Shown: positions 57,201 through 64,000 of the stretch, in pieces
Numbering within the stretch: the stretch's first letter is position 1
Layout: each line of letters opens with the position of its first letter
Source of the DNA: MFD09286-c1 sp963701015
Lineage (GTDB): Bacteria > Bacteroidota > Bacteroidia > Bacteroidales > DTGW01
Direction of reading: 5' to 3'
DNA: 64,000 bases
Assembly: GCA_963701015.1 (NCBI GenBank)
Contig: OY969556.1
Span: 2,294,001-2,358,000, forward strand
Translations under genes and position numbers: made by a program
Notes under the pieces: model-generated
What the model saw: the letters and a program-made list of their open reading frames with translations, nothing else
The model's database searches: none
What the model was told of the DNA's origin: nothing

Positions 57201-57438
57201 GAAAGTTATGAATGAAGCTACCATAGTTGTTCCAAACCAACATTCGTACCGGCCCGACAGGGTTATGATAAAGGACAACAAAGCAATAGTTGTGGATTAT
57301 AAGTTTGGTAAAAAGAAAGATGTTCTGTATAATGCACAGGTTAAAGAATATAGCCAATATTTAAAAGAAATGGGATTTGGTGAAGTTGAAAGCTATATTT
57401 GGTATTTAAAAATGAACGAACTGGAAAAAGTAAATTAA
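54208..57438 (+). CDS. UvrD/RecB-like (AddA-type) helicase-nuclease
   Basis: The start is placed at ATG 54208 (1076 residues); a TTG 18 bp earlier would add only Lys-rich residues. Superfamily 1A helicase motifs appear in order: Walker A ASAGSGKT (9-16), AVTFTNKATEEMKSRI, Walker B FMIDEFQDTSGIQ (Asp388, Glu389), LLVGDVKQSIYRWR, NWRSK, VMTIHKSKGLEF and LLYVAFTRA. The C-terminal domain is a PD-(D/E)XK nuclease with RPDRVMI (Asp1017) and VVDYKFGK (Asp1030, Lys1032). Such proteins process double-strand DNA ends for recombination. AddA works with an AddB-like partner, usually encoded adjacent; none is present here. The radical SAM gene follows after 4 bp. Confidence 0.9.
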   Translation: MSNLKVIRASAGSGKTYRITADYLRLLFRNTQNYKHILAVTFTNKATEEMKSRILGELFKIANNQASGHINILIEEYNASEIEIRTKARHILNTILHNYSRFSISTIDSFFQRIIKAFAREAGIQFNFEVALNTNEIIEQAADQLLLKLEDDATLLEWLVQFAEERIEDGKNWDFKHEILKLGKELFNEKFKSFPLSFHKKLTNREELKSFQKQLFAIKATFESEMLKLGNEGWQMIQTAGLLVENFKFGKNAGVGSYFYRLSKDFFEPSNRILSMAESVENWLPKDKEEAQKVQSLADSGLYNLLNTIIDKYNSNYKAYKTSTEILSVFYTLGILADLSTEVANYSKENNVFVLAEAGAFLKAIISDNDSPFIYEKTGQQFNHFMIDEFQDTSGIQWHNFKPLIGNSLSQENENLLVGDVKQSIYRWRNSDWKIMASQLDADMESYGLTNENLKYNWRSKFNIIGFNNTFFSSAPAILQSAYNDSISDSGLEDTEKIGLQTIIGLAYNNCVQEISPERNVPGGYIKINFIDNSAKDWKQQSLEKLPEILEQLQTSGQQLKDIAILVRSAADGREVVDYLNLYKQQFSADHPFRYDVLSNESAFLKNSLVINFIISLFKYLINPNDLVNAAELANDYINISKNSVEKLNCWNPKEVMSSEVIATIESFKYLAPDEAFEQIISIFKLNETIEYLPFLQAFHDFIAEFMATHTSSFVNFIDYWEDKKHNLSVSVSQNQDAIRVMTIHKSKGLEFGTVIVPFCHWKLDHSGFNAPTIWCTPLEQPFNQFEYLPVRYSQQLQKTQFSLDYFSEKAQSFVDNLNLLYVAFTRAADNLYLFCPLPEKEEKLSTTSDLIFKTLKYGINTEAVVEPSISFSKDWKVNENSFEYGELNNSPMPEKIENNEIELLTYPSFEIKEKLRQRYTSSDFWDIPETSKPSAVNYGNIMHRMFQQIEVFENIEKAANVLVLEGLIKLEEKEKVIQETQEMLIQPTIKDWYNGSWKVMNEATIVVPNQHSYRPDRVMIKDNKAIVVDYKFGKKKDVLYNAQVKEYSQYLKEMGFGEVESYIWYLKMNELEKVN

Positions 57439-57442
57439 ATGC

Positions 57443-58387
57443 ATGGTATATCCCTGGGAACACGAAAGAAGATTCAATTCATACGCAGAGTATTTTAAAA
57501 GAAAATTTGGACAAAGGGTTCAGAAATTAACGCTTGATGCAGGATTTACCTGTCCAAACCGTGATGGAACAATAACTATTGGTGGTTGTACCTATTGTAA
57601 CAACGAAGCTTTCAACCCATCATACTGCACGCCTGCAAAGTCAATAGCTCAGCAACTTTCCGAAGGAGTTGAATTTCATCAGGTACGGTATCGCAGGGCT
57701 AAAAATTATTTGGCTTATTTCCAGGCATATTCCAACACACATGCGCCGCTTGAACAACTCATAAAGTTATACGACGAAGCGCTTCAGTTTCCGGGCATAA
57801 TTGGTTTAGTTATTGGCACACGCCCCGATTGTGTTGATGAAGAGAAACTCGATTATTTTCAGAAACTTTCGGAAAAATACTATATAAGCATTGAATATGG
57901 AGTCGAATCTATTAAAAATTCAACGCTTGAAGCGATTAATCGTGGACATACATTTGAAAAATCAGTTTGGTCAATCCGGGAAACGGCCAAAAGAAATATA
58001 AAGACAGGAGCACATTTTATTATAGGGTTGCCGGGTAATTCCGAAGATGAAATAATAAAATCGATTCCTATAATTTCAGCCTTGCCTTTGGATAGTATAA
58101 AATTCCATCAATTGCAAATTATTAAAAATACCAAAATGGAACAGCAATATATTGCCAATCCAGGTATTTTCAAGTTATATGAGTTAGACGATTACCTTGA
58201 ACTAATGGTTAAAATAACTGAAAGACTGAACCCTGAATTTGTGATTGAACGTATTGCTGGCGAAGTTCCACCCTGGTTTTTAGCCAGTCCCGGCTGGGGA
58301 TTACTCCGTGTGCATGATATATTAAATTTATTTGAAAAGAAATTAAAGGAAAAAGATACCTGGCAAGGAAAATATTATGGCAATTAA
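57443..58387 (+). CDS. radical SAM protein of the YhcC (TIGR01212) family
   Basis: The protein has 314 residues. The iron-sulfur cluster cysteines are Cys37, Cys49 and Cys52 in FTCPNRDGTITIGGCTYCNN, with the long first spacing typical of the YhcC/TIGR01212 group. Other shared segments are NTHAPLEQLIKLYDEAL, IGTRPDCVDEEKLDYF, YGVESIKNSTLEAINRGHT and HFIIGLPGNSEDEI. The family's reaction is not established. It follows the helicase gene by 4 bp and is very likely co-transcribed, though a functional link is not evident. Confidence 0.9.
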   Translation: MVYPWEHERRFNSYAEYFKRKFGQRVQKLTLDAGFTCPNRDGTITIGGCTYCNNEAFNPSYCTPAKSIAQQLSEGVEFHQVRYRRAKNYLAYFQAYSNTHAPLEQLIKLYDEALQFPGIIGLVIGTRPDCVDEEKLDYFQKLSEKYYISIEYGVESIKNSTLEAINRGHTFEKSVWSIRETAKRNIKTGAHFIIGLPGNSEDEIIKSIPIISALPLDSIKFHQLQIIKNTKMEQQYIANPGIFKLYELDDYLELMVKITERLNPEFVIERIAGEVPPWFLASPGWGLLRVHDILNLFEKKLKEKDTWQGKYYGN

Positions 58388-58798
58388 TAACTAATATAAT
58401 TCAGTTTATTTTGTGTTTGGCAAAGTGTCCCGTTAATTCATTTACAAAATGCACCAGAAAGTATTTGCAACACTAACCGAAGCCGAAAGAACGGTATAAT
58501 GATGACATTACGCCGAATACTCTATTATACACTACGCTAAATTGAGGAAGTCCATTTAATTTAAATTAATTTCTATAAAAACTTAATGAATGACTCCTGG
58601 GCAAGCCCTAGGTATCTAAAGGTGTTTGCGAAGCAAATATGTTAGTTTCCGACCCAAGGGTCGAGGTATTAAACCAATTTTTATATAAACTGTATAAAAC
58701 ACATTAATTTAATTATATTTGGAAGTACCTTTTAATTTTAAACAGAATATGAAATAGATTTAACTTTCTAATTCATATTTAATTTACTCTTATAGTTA
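58388..58798. other. convergent intergenic region with three small hairpins
   Basis: This 411-bp gap lies between two convergent genes. A short frame near 58449 starts MHQKVFATLTEAERTV and stops after 16 residues; it looks like a remnant at most. At 58596-58662 three small hairpins follow one another: GGGCAAGCCC, TTTGCGAAGCAAA and GACCCAAGGGTC. This patch is GC-richer than its surroundings and could be a degraded mobile or repeat element or a small RNA. No terminator with a T-run is evident. Confidence 0.35.
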
Positions 58799-60541
58799 TT
58801 ATTTAGGCAATTGATATTTCCTTATGTACAAGTAGGTAGTTGTAGCTTTGCTATCTGGACTTTGTGATATGAACAGATGATTGAAAGCTGGTTTAAAATT
58901 AAGTTCAGGTATATTATTCACACAATTATCATAAACTGGAAATCCAACTTTTTTAAAAGCTCCATTTTCAACAAAATTTCTAAATATATATTCATAATTA
59001 CCCCAAGGTTTGCGATAGGCAATAATATGAGGGTTTAATTTTGAATCTTCTAAAAGATTATTTCCGCAAAAGCCTATTATAACCTTACTTTTTAAATAGT
59101 ACATATAAGATGATTCTTCATAATTTGCAGCAATTATAAGTGTATCTGTCTTAGGAAATATTTTCAATATATATGGAATTGTGTAATCTAATGGTCCTTT
59201 ATATCTATGACTCATTTCGTAAATATGCCCTTTGATATAATTGAAGTTATTTATTAAAGTATATATAAACATACCTAAAAAAATAACTATGGGTACTAAA
59301 ATTTTGAAATTTCGAAATTTCGAATTGTAAGTTGATTGTATTCTAAGTATTGTAAAAAAATCAAGAATAATTATTATAGATAAAAATGGCTGTAGAAAGA
59401 TAAAATATCTGGTATACGCGAAATTTGGAATATTCACAATAGCAAATATTGAAATTACAAAGAAAAGCGTAAAGAAATTTGAGACTTTAAAAATAGAAGG
59501 TTTCTCAACCAAGAGCTTCTTAATATTGAATATTATGATTATTTTCAAAATTATAGCGAGTAGTAAAAAATCAAAATTTTTGAAGTAATTGAAAACAGTA
59601 TTTAAGTTTTCAAAATACATTTCGCTATTATAATTGTTAAACTCATTTAAAGCCTTTGATATTTCAAAAGTTTTAAAATAACTAAGAAGCGGACAAACGC
59701 CTGCAAAAGAAATAATTAATGATAAAATAGCAGGTAAAGAATCTTTAATTGATGCTAAAATACCATGTTTGAAATATTTATAAACAACTATTACAAGTTC
59801 TGATAAGCCAATTGTTAGAATAGTTATAAAATAAACTGGGGAAAACGTAATAAAAAGAAACCATAATCCAATGGATTCAAGAACAATAAATAGTATTTTA
59901 TTGAATCGCTTATAAAACCTAAAATTAGCATATAAGCCCATTATTAAACAAGACAGGAATATTACCATGGAATAATATCTAACTTCTCTCAATAATAAGA
60001 CAAGTGATATAGACATTAACTCTAATAATAAAAAGAGTGATAAAAATGCAAATTTTGTAAATTTATCGTGGAAAAACCTTGTCATGAAAAAAGCAATTAA
60101 TAATAAACCAATTAATCCAATTACCGCAAATGTTGATCTATATAATCCAGTTTTTAAATAAATATTATTTATTTTTTCTGCAATTTTATAACCTATTGTT
60201 CCAAAATAATAGTTTCCCCAACCTGACCCGCCAATATAAGCATCATCCTTTTCATTTATACCTAGTTTTGGATCACTATGCTGAAGTTCATAGAATACAT
60301 TTTTCCCATCATGTACTTTAGGATAACCAAAATCAAGAACCCGTTCAGATCCAATTGCAGTCATACTTTCATCTTCCCAAAATAGAGGATAGCTAATGTT
60401 TTTGAATAAACTAATCAAGAATAGTAAAAATAAGAAGATGGTAAAAATCAAAAGTTTATTTGTATTCTTTAATTTAAAAGAATTATAATTAAATCCTGAA
60501 ATATTGGATTTGTTTTCACTCTTAATTAGCTTTATTATCAT
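58799..60541 (-). CDS. multi-pass membrane protein, GT-C glycosyltransferase-like
   Basis: The protein has 580 residues with about ten hydrophobic segments. The first external loop carries WEDE (residues 55-58), the acidic motif expected in GT-C enzymes of the PMT/ArnT type, which transfer sugars from polyprenyl-phosphate donors on the outer side of the membrane. A soluble C-terminal part of about 150 residues follows (TDTLIIAANYEESSYMYYL). Sequence similarity to named families is weak by eye. Its neighbour upstream is a second GT-C-like protein on the same strand, 146 bp away, so the two may act on the same surface glycan. The substrate is unknown. Confidence 0.65.
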   Translation of the reverse strand: MIIKLIKSENKSNISGFNYNSFKLKNTNKLLIFTIFLFLLFLISLFKNISYPLFWEDESMTAIGSERVLDFGYPKVHDGKNVFYELQHSDPKLGINEKDDAYIGGSGWGNYYFGTIGYKIAEKINNIYLKTGLYRSTFAVIGLIGLLLIAFFMTRFFHDKFTKFAFLSLFLLLELMSISLVLLLREVRYYSMVIFLSCLIMGLYANFRFYKRFNKILFIVLESIGLWFLFITFSPVYFITILTIGLSELVIVVYKYFKHGILASIKDSLPAILSLIISFAGVCPLLSYFKTFEISKALNEFNNYNSEMYFENLNTVFNYFKNFDFLLLAIILKIIIIFNIKKLLVEKPSIFKVSNFFTLFFVISIFAIVNIPNFAYTRYFIFLQPFLSIIIILDFFTILRIQSTYNSKFRNFKILVPIVIFLGMFIYTLINNFNYIKGHIYEMSHRYKGPLDYTIPYILKIFPKTDTLIIAANYEESSYMYYLKSKVIIGFCGNNLLEDSKLNPHIIAYRKPWGNYEYIFRNFVENGAFKKVGFPVYDNCVNNIPELNFKPAFNHLFISQSPDSKATTTYLYIRKYQLPK

Positions 60542-60687
60542 AAATAATTTGTTTTTTTAAGATTATCAATATCATTAAATCCTTTAAATCAAAATTTTAA
60601 TGATTATTTGACTCAATTGTATAAAATAACATTATCTATGCCACAAATATACCTAATAGTTTAAAAATAAGCGATTGAAAACATTAA

Positions 60688-62655
60688 CTAATTATCAGAA
60701 TTTAAATATGGATAAGTTTTAGTTACAAGACCATAAATAATGGGATTTGAATATCTTGTTTGTATTTTATAATTAGTTATATAAAATTTGCCTTTATCCT
60801 TGTTCCAGATATAGGTTTTAAATAGTATATTATTGTAATTTAAATATATGTCTGAAAGCTTTACACTCAAATAAATCTTTGTCCATCCATTTTCTTCACT
60901 ATTAAATTTAATCATATCAGCACCATTCCAATAAATAATTTTACCATTAGATTCCAGTTGAGCAACAAGGACTATATTTTTTACCATTGTTTTTGGCAGA
61001 ACATTTATTGAAATATCAATAACGTTGTTCTTGTTTTTTATCATATCCTTCAGGCTTTTTGCATATGTTAGTGAGAACTCTATTGTACTATCAATTTTAT
61101 AGGCTAATGAATCATGCTTATTATCAAAATTTATAATATTACGCTTTATTATATTTGACCAATCATTTGACTTACTGTTTAAATTTAAAGGGTTTTCGCC
61201 AGTAAATGTAACTTCGTTAATATTAGAAGTATCCATTTTACTGAATACATAATAATCGCCACCAACATAGCATTTGTGATAGTTTACAAAAGGAAAATAT
61301 TGTTTTATTATTTGATAACTTTCTGGTTGCGCAAATGAATATTCTAAATATAACAAATAATTGTCATTTTTAAATTTTAAATATTCCTGAAATTGTTTCA
61401 AACTTTTAATTGTATCAAATACAATGCAGTTTGAATCTGGGAATAATTTACGTTTTACATAATAATTTCTGATCCATTCAGGACAATCAATTATAATTGT
61501 TGTTCTATTATGATCTTTGGATTGGCGGAATAATTTAATCTTATTAAATGATTCATCTGGCAAAGACTGATAAAATATTTTATAATGTTGACGCTCAAAT
61601 ATAAGACTAGGTAAAACAGTTGCAATTATCAATGCAACATAAATTGTAGATATAATAAAATTTGTTTCTTTTATAAATGAAAAAAAGGCAAACAACATGA
61701 ATGGCATTGTGAAAATTAACATCGAATATTGTATTACCGGACTTACGTATCTTGAATAGACAAGTCCAGTAACAATAGGTATTACAAACCAAATCACTGA
61801 AATCATAAAAAATTTATTCTTAAAAAACTTCTTATTAAATCCATATATAATTGCTAAAACAACCAATGCTAATAATGAAAATGCAACTAACCACGAAAAT
61901 TGAAATACATAAGCCAAATATTTGAAAAAAAATTCCTTATGAGGTTTCCCTAACCACAACAAACCGCCTGTATGTAATTGATTGATAAAAATTTTCAAAT
62001 GAGGGGTATATAACAAAAAGATAATTATCCCTGAAAGGATGTAATATTTTAACAAATGTTTTTTACAAAAAATTAATCCAGTAAATCCTACTATTATAAC
62101 TTGCAATAAACAAAAATGATGGTTATATGCACATAATGCAGATGCAAAAATATATGTAGCCAAATTTTTAAAATATTTCTTTTCCGGAAAGAAAATAATA
62201 TTGCTCCATGCATTAACCATTAATAAAACAAAAAACAGACCGCTAATATAAGACCTGGCTATCTGGCTGTATTCAACTGTAAATTGGAGACACGAGATAT
62301 ATGCTGCTACAACAAGAGCGGAAGTATTGTTGAACCATTTTTTACCAATTAGCCATGTTAAATATATGGAAGCAATCCCGCATAATAGAAAAGGCAATTT
62401 AACCCAATATGGGTTTGAACCAACAATTTTGACCCAATAATATAAAAACACCTGTATTCCTGCCGGATGCCCATCAATCATTACCCTTTCCTTAATAAGC
62501 TCATGAAAAGATGTAAAACGGGTTGCAAAAATAGCCCCAAATTCATCGGGAGTATATGGAATAGAAAAAAAATGCCAGAACCTTAATAGTATGCCTATTA
62601 CAATAATTATAAGCAACAAAAGCTGATTGCCTTTTAATTTAAAGTTATAACCCAT
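60688..62655 (-). CDS. GT39-like membrane glycosyltransferase
   Basis: The start is placed at ATG 62655 (655 residues); a TTG two codons earlier is less likely. The first loop has IPYTPDEFGAIF with Asp37-Glu38, the catalytic-type acidic pair of PMT/ArnT (GT39) enzymes. It is followed by GHPAGIQVFLYYWVKIVG, a typical second motif region, and about ten membrane helices. The C-terminal 250 residues are soluble and beta-rich (FSLTYAKSLKDMIKNKNNVI), like a periplasmic binding domain. It probably transfers a sugar from undecaprenyl phosphate onto lipid, protein or polysaccharide; the acceptor is unknown. Confidence 0.78.
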   Translation of the reverse strand: MGYNFKLKGNQLLLLIIIVIGILLRFWHFFSIPYTPDEFGAIFATRFTSFHELIKERVMIDGHPAGIQVFLYYWVKIVGSNPYWVKLPFLLCGIASIYLTWLIGKKWFNNTSALVVAAYISCLQFTVEYSQIARSYISGLFFVLLMVNAWSNIIFFPEKKYFKNLATYIFASALCAYNHHFCLLQVIIVGFTGLIFCKKHLLKYYILSGIIIFLLYTPHLKIFINQLHTGGLLWLGKPHKEFFFKYLAYVFQFSWLVAFSLLALVVLAIIYGFNKKFFKNKFFMISVIWFVIPIVTGLVYSRYVSPVIQYSMLIFTMPFMLFAFFSFIKETNFIISTIYVALIIATVLPSLIFERQHYKIFYQSLPDESFNKIKLFRQSKDHNRTTIIIDCPEWIRNYYVKRKLFPDSNCIVFDTIKSLKQFQEYLKFKNDNYLLYLEYSFAQPESYQIIKQYFPFVNYHKCYVGGDYYVFSKMDTSNINEVTFTGENPLNLNSKSNDWSNIIKRNIINFDNKHDSLAYKIDSTIEFSLTYAKSLKDMIKNKNNVIDISINVLPKTMVKNIVLVAQLESNGKIIYWNGADMIKFNSEENGWTKIYLSVKLSDIYLNYNNILFKTYIWNKDKGKFYITNYKIQTRYSNPIIYGLVTKTYPYLNSDN

Positions 62656-62792
62656 TCTCAAAATGATTCATTTTATTGACTGCAAGATAATTTATTTTAT
62701 AGGATGTAGTTTTTGAATGAATTAAATATTTTAATAGAATAATTGTTAGCTTTAATTTTAATTAATGAGTACTTATAAATTATCTAAAAAAG

Positions 62793-63089
62793 CTATTCCC
62801 AATACATCTCCATTTTAGAATCAATAGTTACCGGATTATTTTTACTCGATTGAATTTTAATATTGCATATAATATCGTCAGCACCGGCGTTATAGCAAGC
62901 TTCATGTACATTTTTTACAATCTGCAGTAATTGGTCATATTCTCCCTCCATTACAGTTTCGAATGGACAAACCAAATGTTTTACTCCAGAACTTTTTATC
63001 ACTTCAATAGCTTTATCAACTATTTTATACGGATGGACAGTTTTTGAACTTGGCAATATTTGTACTGCCATATTTATTTGTTGGTTCAT
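62793..63089 (-). CDS. MTH1187/YkoF-like thiamine-binding family protein
   Basis: This 98-residue protein matches the DUF77 (thiamine_BP) family: INMAVQILPSSKTVHPYKIV, FETVMEGEYDQLLQIVKNVH (shown in part) and a final beta-strand KMEMYWE. Structures of relatives form ferredoxin-like dimers, and some bind thiamin. It has no signal peptide, so it is cytosolic. It is separated by 15 bp from the upstream gene (63105-63842) and probably shares its transcript. A link to the TPP-controlled receptor at 14.4 kb is possible, but I see no riboswitch here. Confidence 0.82.
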   Translation of the reverse strand: MNQQINMAVQILPSSKTVHPYKIVDKAIEVIKSSGVKHLVCPFETVMEGEYDQLLQIVKNVHEACYNAGADDIICNIKIQSSKNNPVTIDSKMEMYWE

Positions 63090-63104
63090 ATTTCTTGGTT
63101 TTGA

Positions 63105-63842
63105 TTATTCCGGCTGGTTAATGAAATTTCGAATTTCATCCAAATTCATTACGCGGACATTGGTTATAATACAATTTTCCTTTATAAAATCGCCATACTG
63201 GTTACATTCCTGCAAAGCTGATTTGAACACATCCTGAACAGGTATATTAACAGGCACAAGCGATAGCACTGTTACAACTTCACCGAAAAACTGAATTTCT
63301 TCAATTTCTGATTCCTGTTTTGGGAAGATATAATTGAATTCTTTTTGGATAATATTTTGTTGAAAATCGGTAAAAGGTTCGCTGTTTCGTGTAAAAAAAG
63401 CAAAAAAATAACGAAGCTTATTTTCCTTCCCTCCCAACCCGGTAGAGATAAAAATCTGTGATTGATCGAGCAATTTCGATTGCAATAACATCCGCGATTC
63501 TTGTAACGCTAGCAATGACCAATGTTTTAATTCGTCATCGGCATTTTTCGAATATTTTTCAATGGAACGGTAAGCGCCAACATCATCAATTGCTGCCAAC
63601 TGAACTAATAATTTCTTTTTGGTAAAGTTATTTATTTCAGGTTCAAACAATAAATCAATAAGTTGTCCCCATTCCGAAGTATCCTGATCGTTTTTTATGG
63701 TTTTTGACATTTCAAAATATTCCATTTGCAGGGCAATATCAATCTTTTCATTAATAATATTGATATCACCTTTAAAATTCTGAAAGAATTGCTGTATTTG
63801 CTCAAAAGGAATATTTTCTCCCATTTTTTTGAATTGAAACAT
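63105..63842 (-). CDS. unrecognised cytosolic protein, mainly helical
   Basis: The start is placed at ATG 63842 (245 residues, MFQFKKMGENIPFEQ); a TTG two codons earlier is also open. I do not recognise a family. The middle part (KKLLVQLAAIDDVGAYRSIE, DDELKHWSLLALQESRMLL) looks like HEAT-type helical repeats. The rest alternates helices and short strands, with FISTGLGGKENKLRYFFAFF at about 133-152. There is no signal peptide, membrane helix or known catalytic motif. It is encoded 15 bp upstream of the thiamine-binding-family gene. Upstream, 63843-64000 shows no further gene. Confidence 0.65.
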   Translation of the reverse strand: MFQFKKMGENIPFEQIQQFFQNFKGDINIINEKIDIALQMEYFEMSKTIKNDQDTSEWGQLIDLLFEPEINNFTKKKLLVQLAAIDDVGAYRSIEKYSKNADDELKHWSLLALQESRMLLQSKLLDQSQIFISTGLGGKENKLRYFFAFFTRNSEPFTDFQQNIIQKEFNYIFPKQESEIEEIQFFGEVVTVLSLVPVNIPVQDVFKSALQECNQYGDFIKENCIITNVRVMNLDEIRNFINQPE

Positions 63843-64000
63843 TTTCAAATGTTAATGCAAATTTATATATAATAAAGTTTTGGACAAGATGAACTTATTA
63901 TTTTAACTTATTTTTTAGTTTAATCCTGAAAATACCGGAATTTTTAAATTTGTCCATTATTGAAAATTGCACATTGGTATTTTACCACTAAATTTGACGA

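Noticed and set aside
58449..58499. Small gene starting MHQKVFATLTEAERTV
   Set aside because: It stops after 16 codons and no continuation in another frame is recognisable; at most a decayed fragment.

Overview
The window looks like part of a chromosome of an uncultured, AT-rich Bacteroidota bacterium, probably a free-living polysaccharide degrader. Four marks point there. Several secreted proteins end in type IX secretion (T9SS) C-terminal sorting domains, type A or type B. Promoters of the Bacteroidota TAnnTTTG (-7) class can be read. There is a one-protein hybrid two-component regulator and a TPP-riboswitch-controlled TonB-dependent receptor. I saw no tRNA, rRNA, CRISPR array, transposase or phage gene.

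Layout. (1) 1-14.2 kb is a glycan-degradation locus. It holds a cut-off GH9-type gene, a GH39 xylosidase-like enzyme, a secreted propeller protein, a GH5 cellulase-like enzyme, an orphan lipoprotein solute-binding protein and two secreted carbohydrate-binding-type proteins. All of these are on the minus strand, and divergent from them is the 1319-aa hybrid sensor/AraC regulator. Three transcription units carry a nearly identical 38-bp element exactly 21 nt upstream of a TAnnTTTG box, which is a convincing candidate operator for that regulator. No SusC/SusD pair is present. (2) 14.2-18.3 kb has a promoter, a TPP riboswitch, a TonB-dependent receptor (probably for thiamin), a terminator and ilvA. 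(3) 18.5-36.3 kb is a surface-protein locus. A roughly 4000-residue beta-rich adhesin-like gene, broken by a frameshift near 26.93 kb, is followed on the same strand by five small secreted two-domain Ig-like proteins that share a C-terminal tail with the giant, and then by one protein with a T9SS type B sorting domain. (4) 36.9-43.6 kb is mostly housekeeping: a CapA-like protein, two TPM-domain proteins and LemA, mnmD, a TPR protein, ribH and a FISUMP-domain lipoprotein. Its gaps hold an unusual modular repeat family. (5) 43.9-54.0 kb is one 3351-aa FG-GAP/IPT repeat protein built from five super-modules, two of which are nearly identical over 1.4 kb. (6) 54.2-64 kb has a RecB/AddA-like helicase-nuclease, a YhcC-like radical SAM protein, two GT-C-type membrane glycosyltransferases, a thiamine-binding-like protein and an unrecognised conserved-looking protein.

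The best candidates for something undescribed are the 38-bp operator regulon, the giant adhesin with its small Ig-protein array and shared tail, and the composite modular intergenic repeats. Two genes look damaged in ways that should be checked against reads: the GH5 gene (a stop codon inside its sorting domain) and the giant adhesin gene (frameshift).
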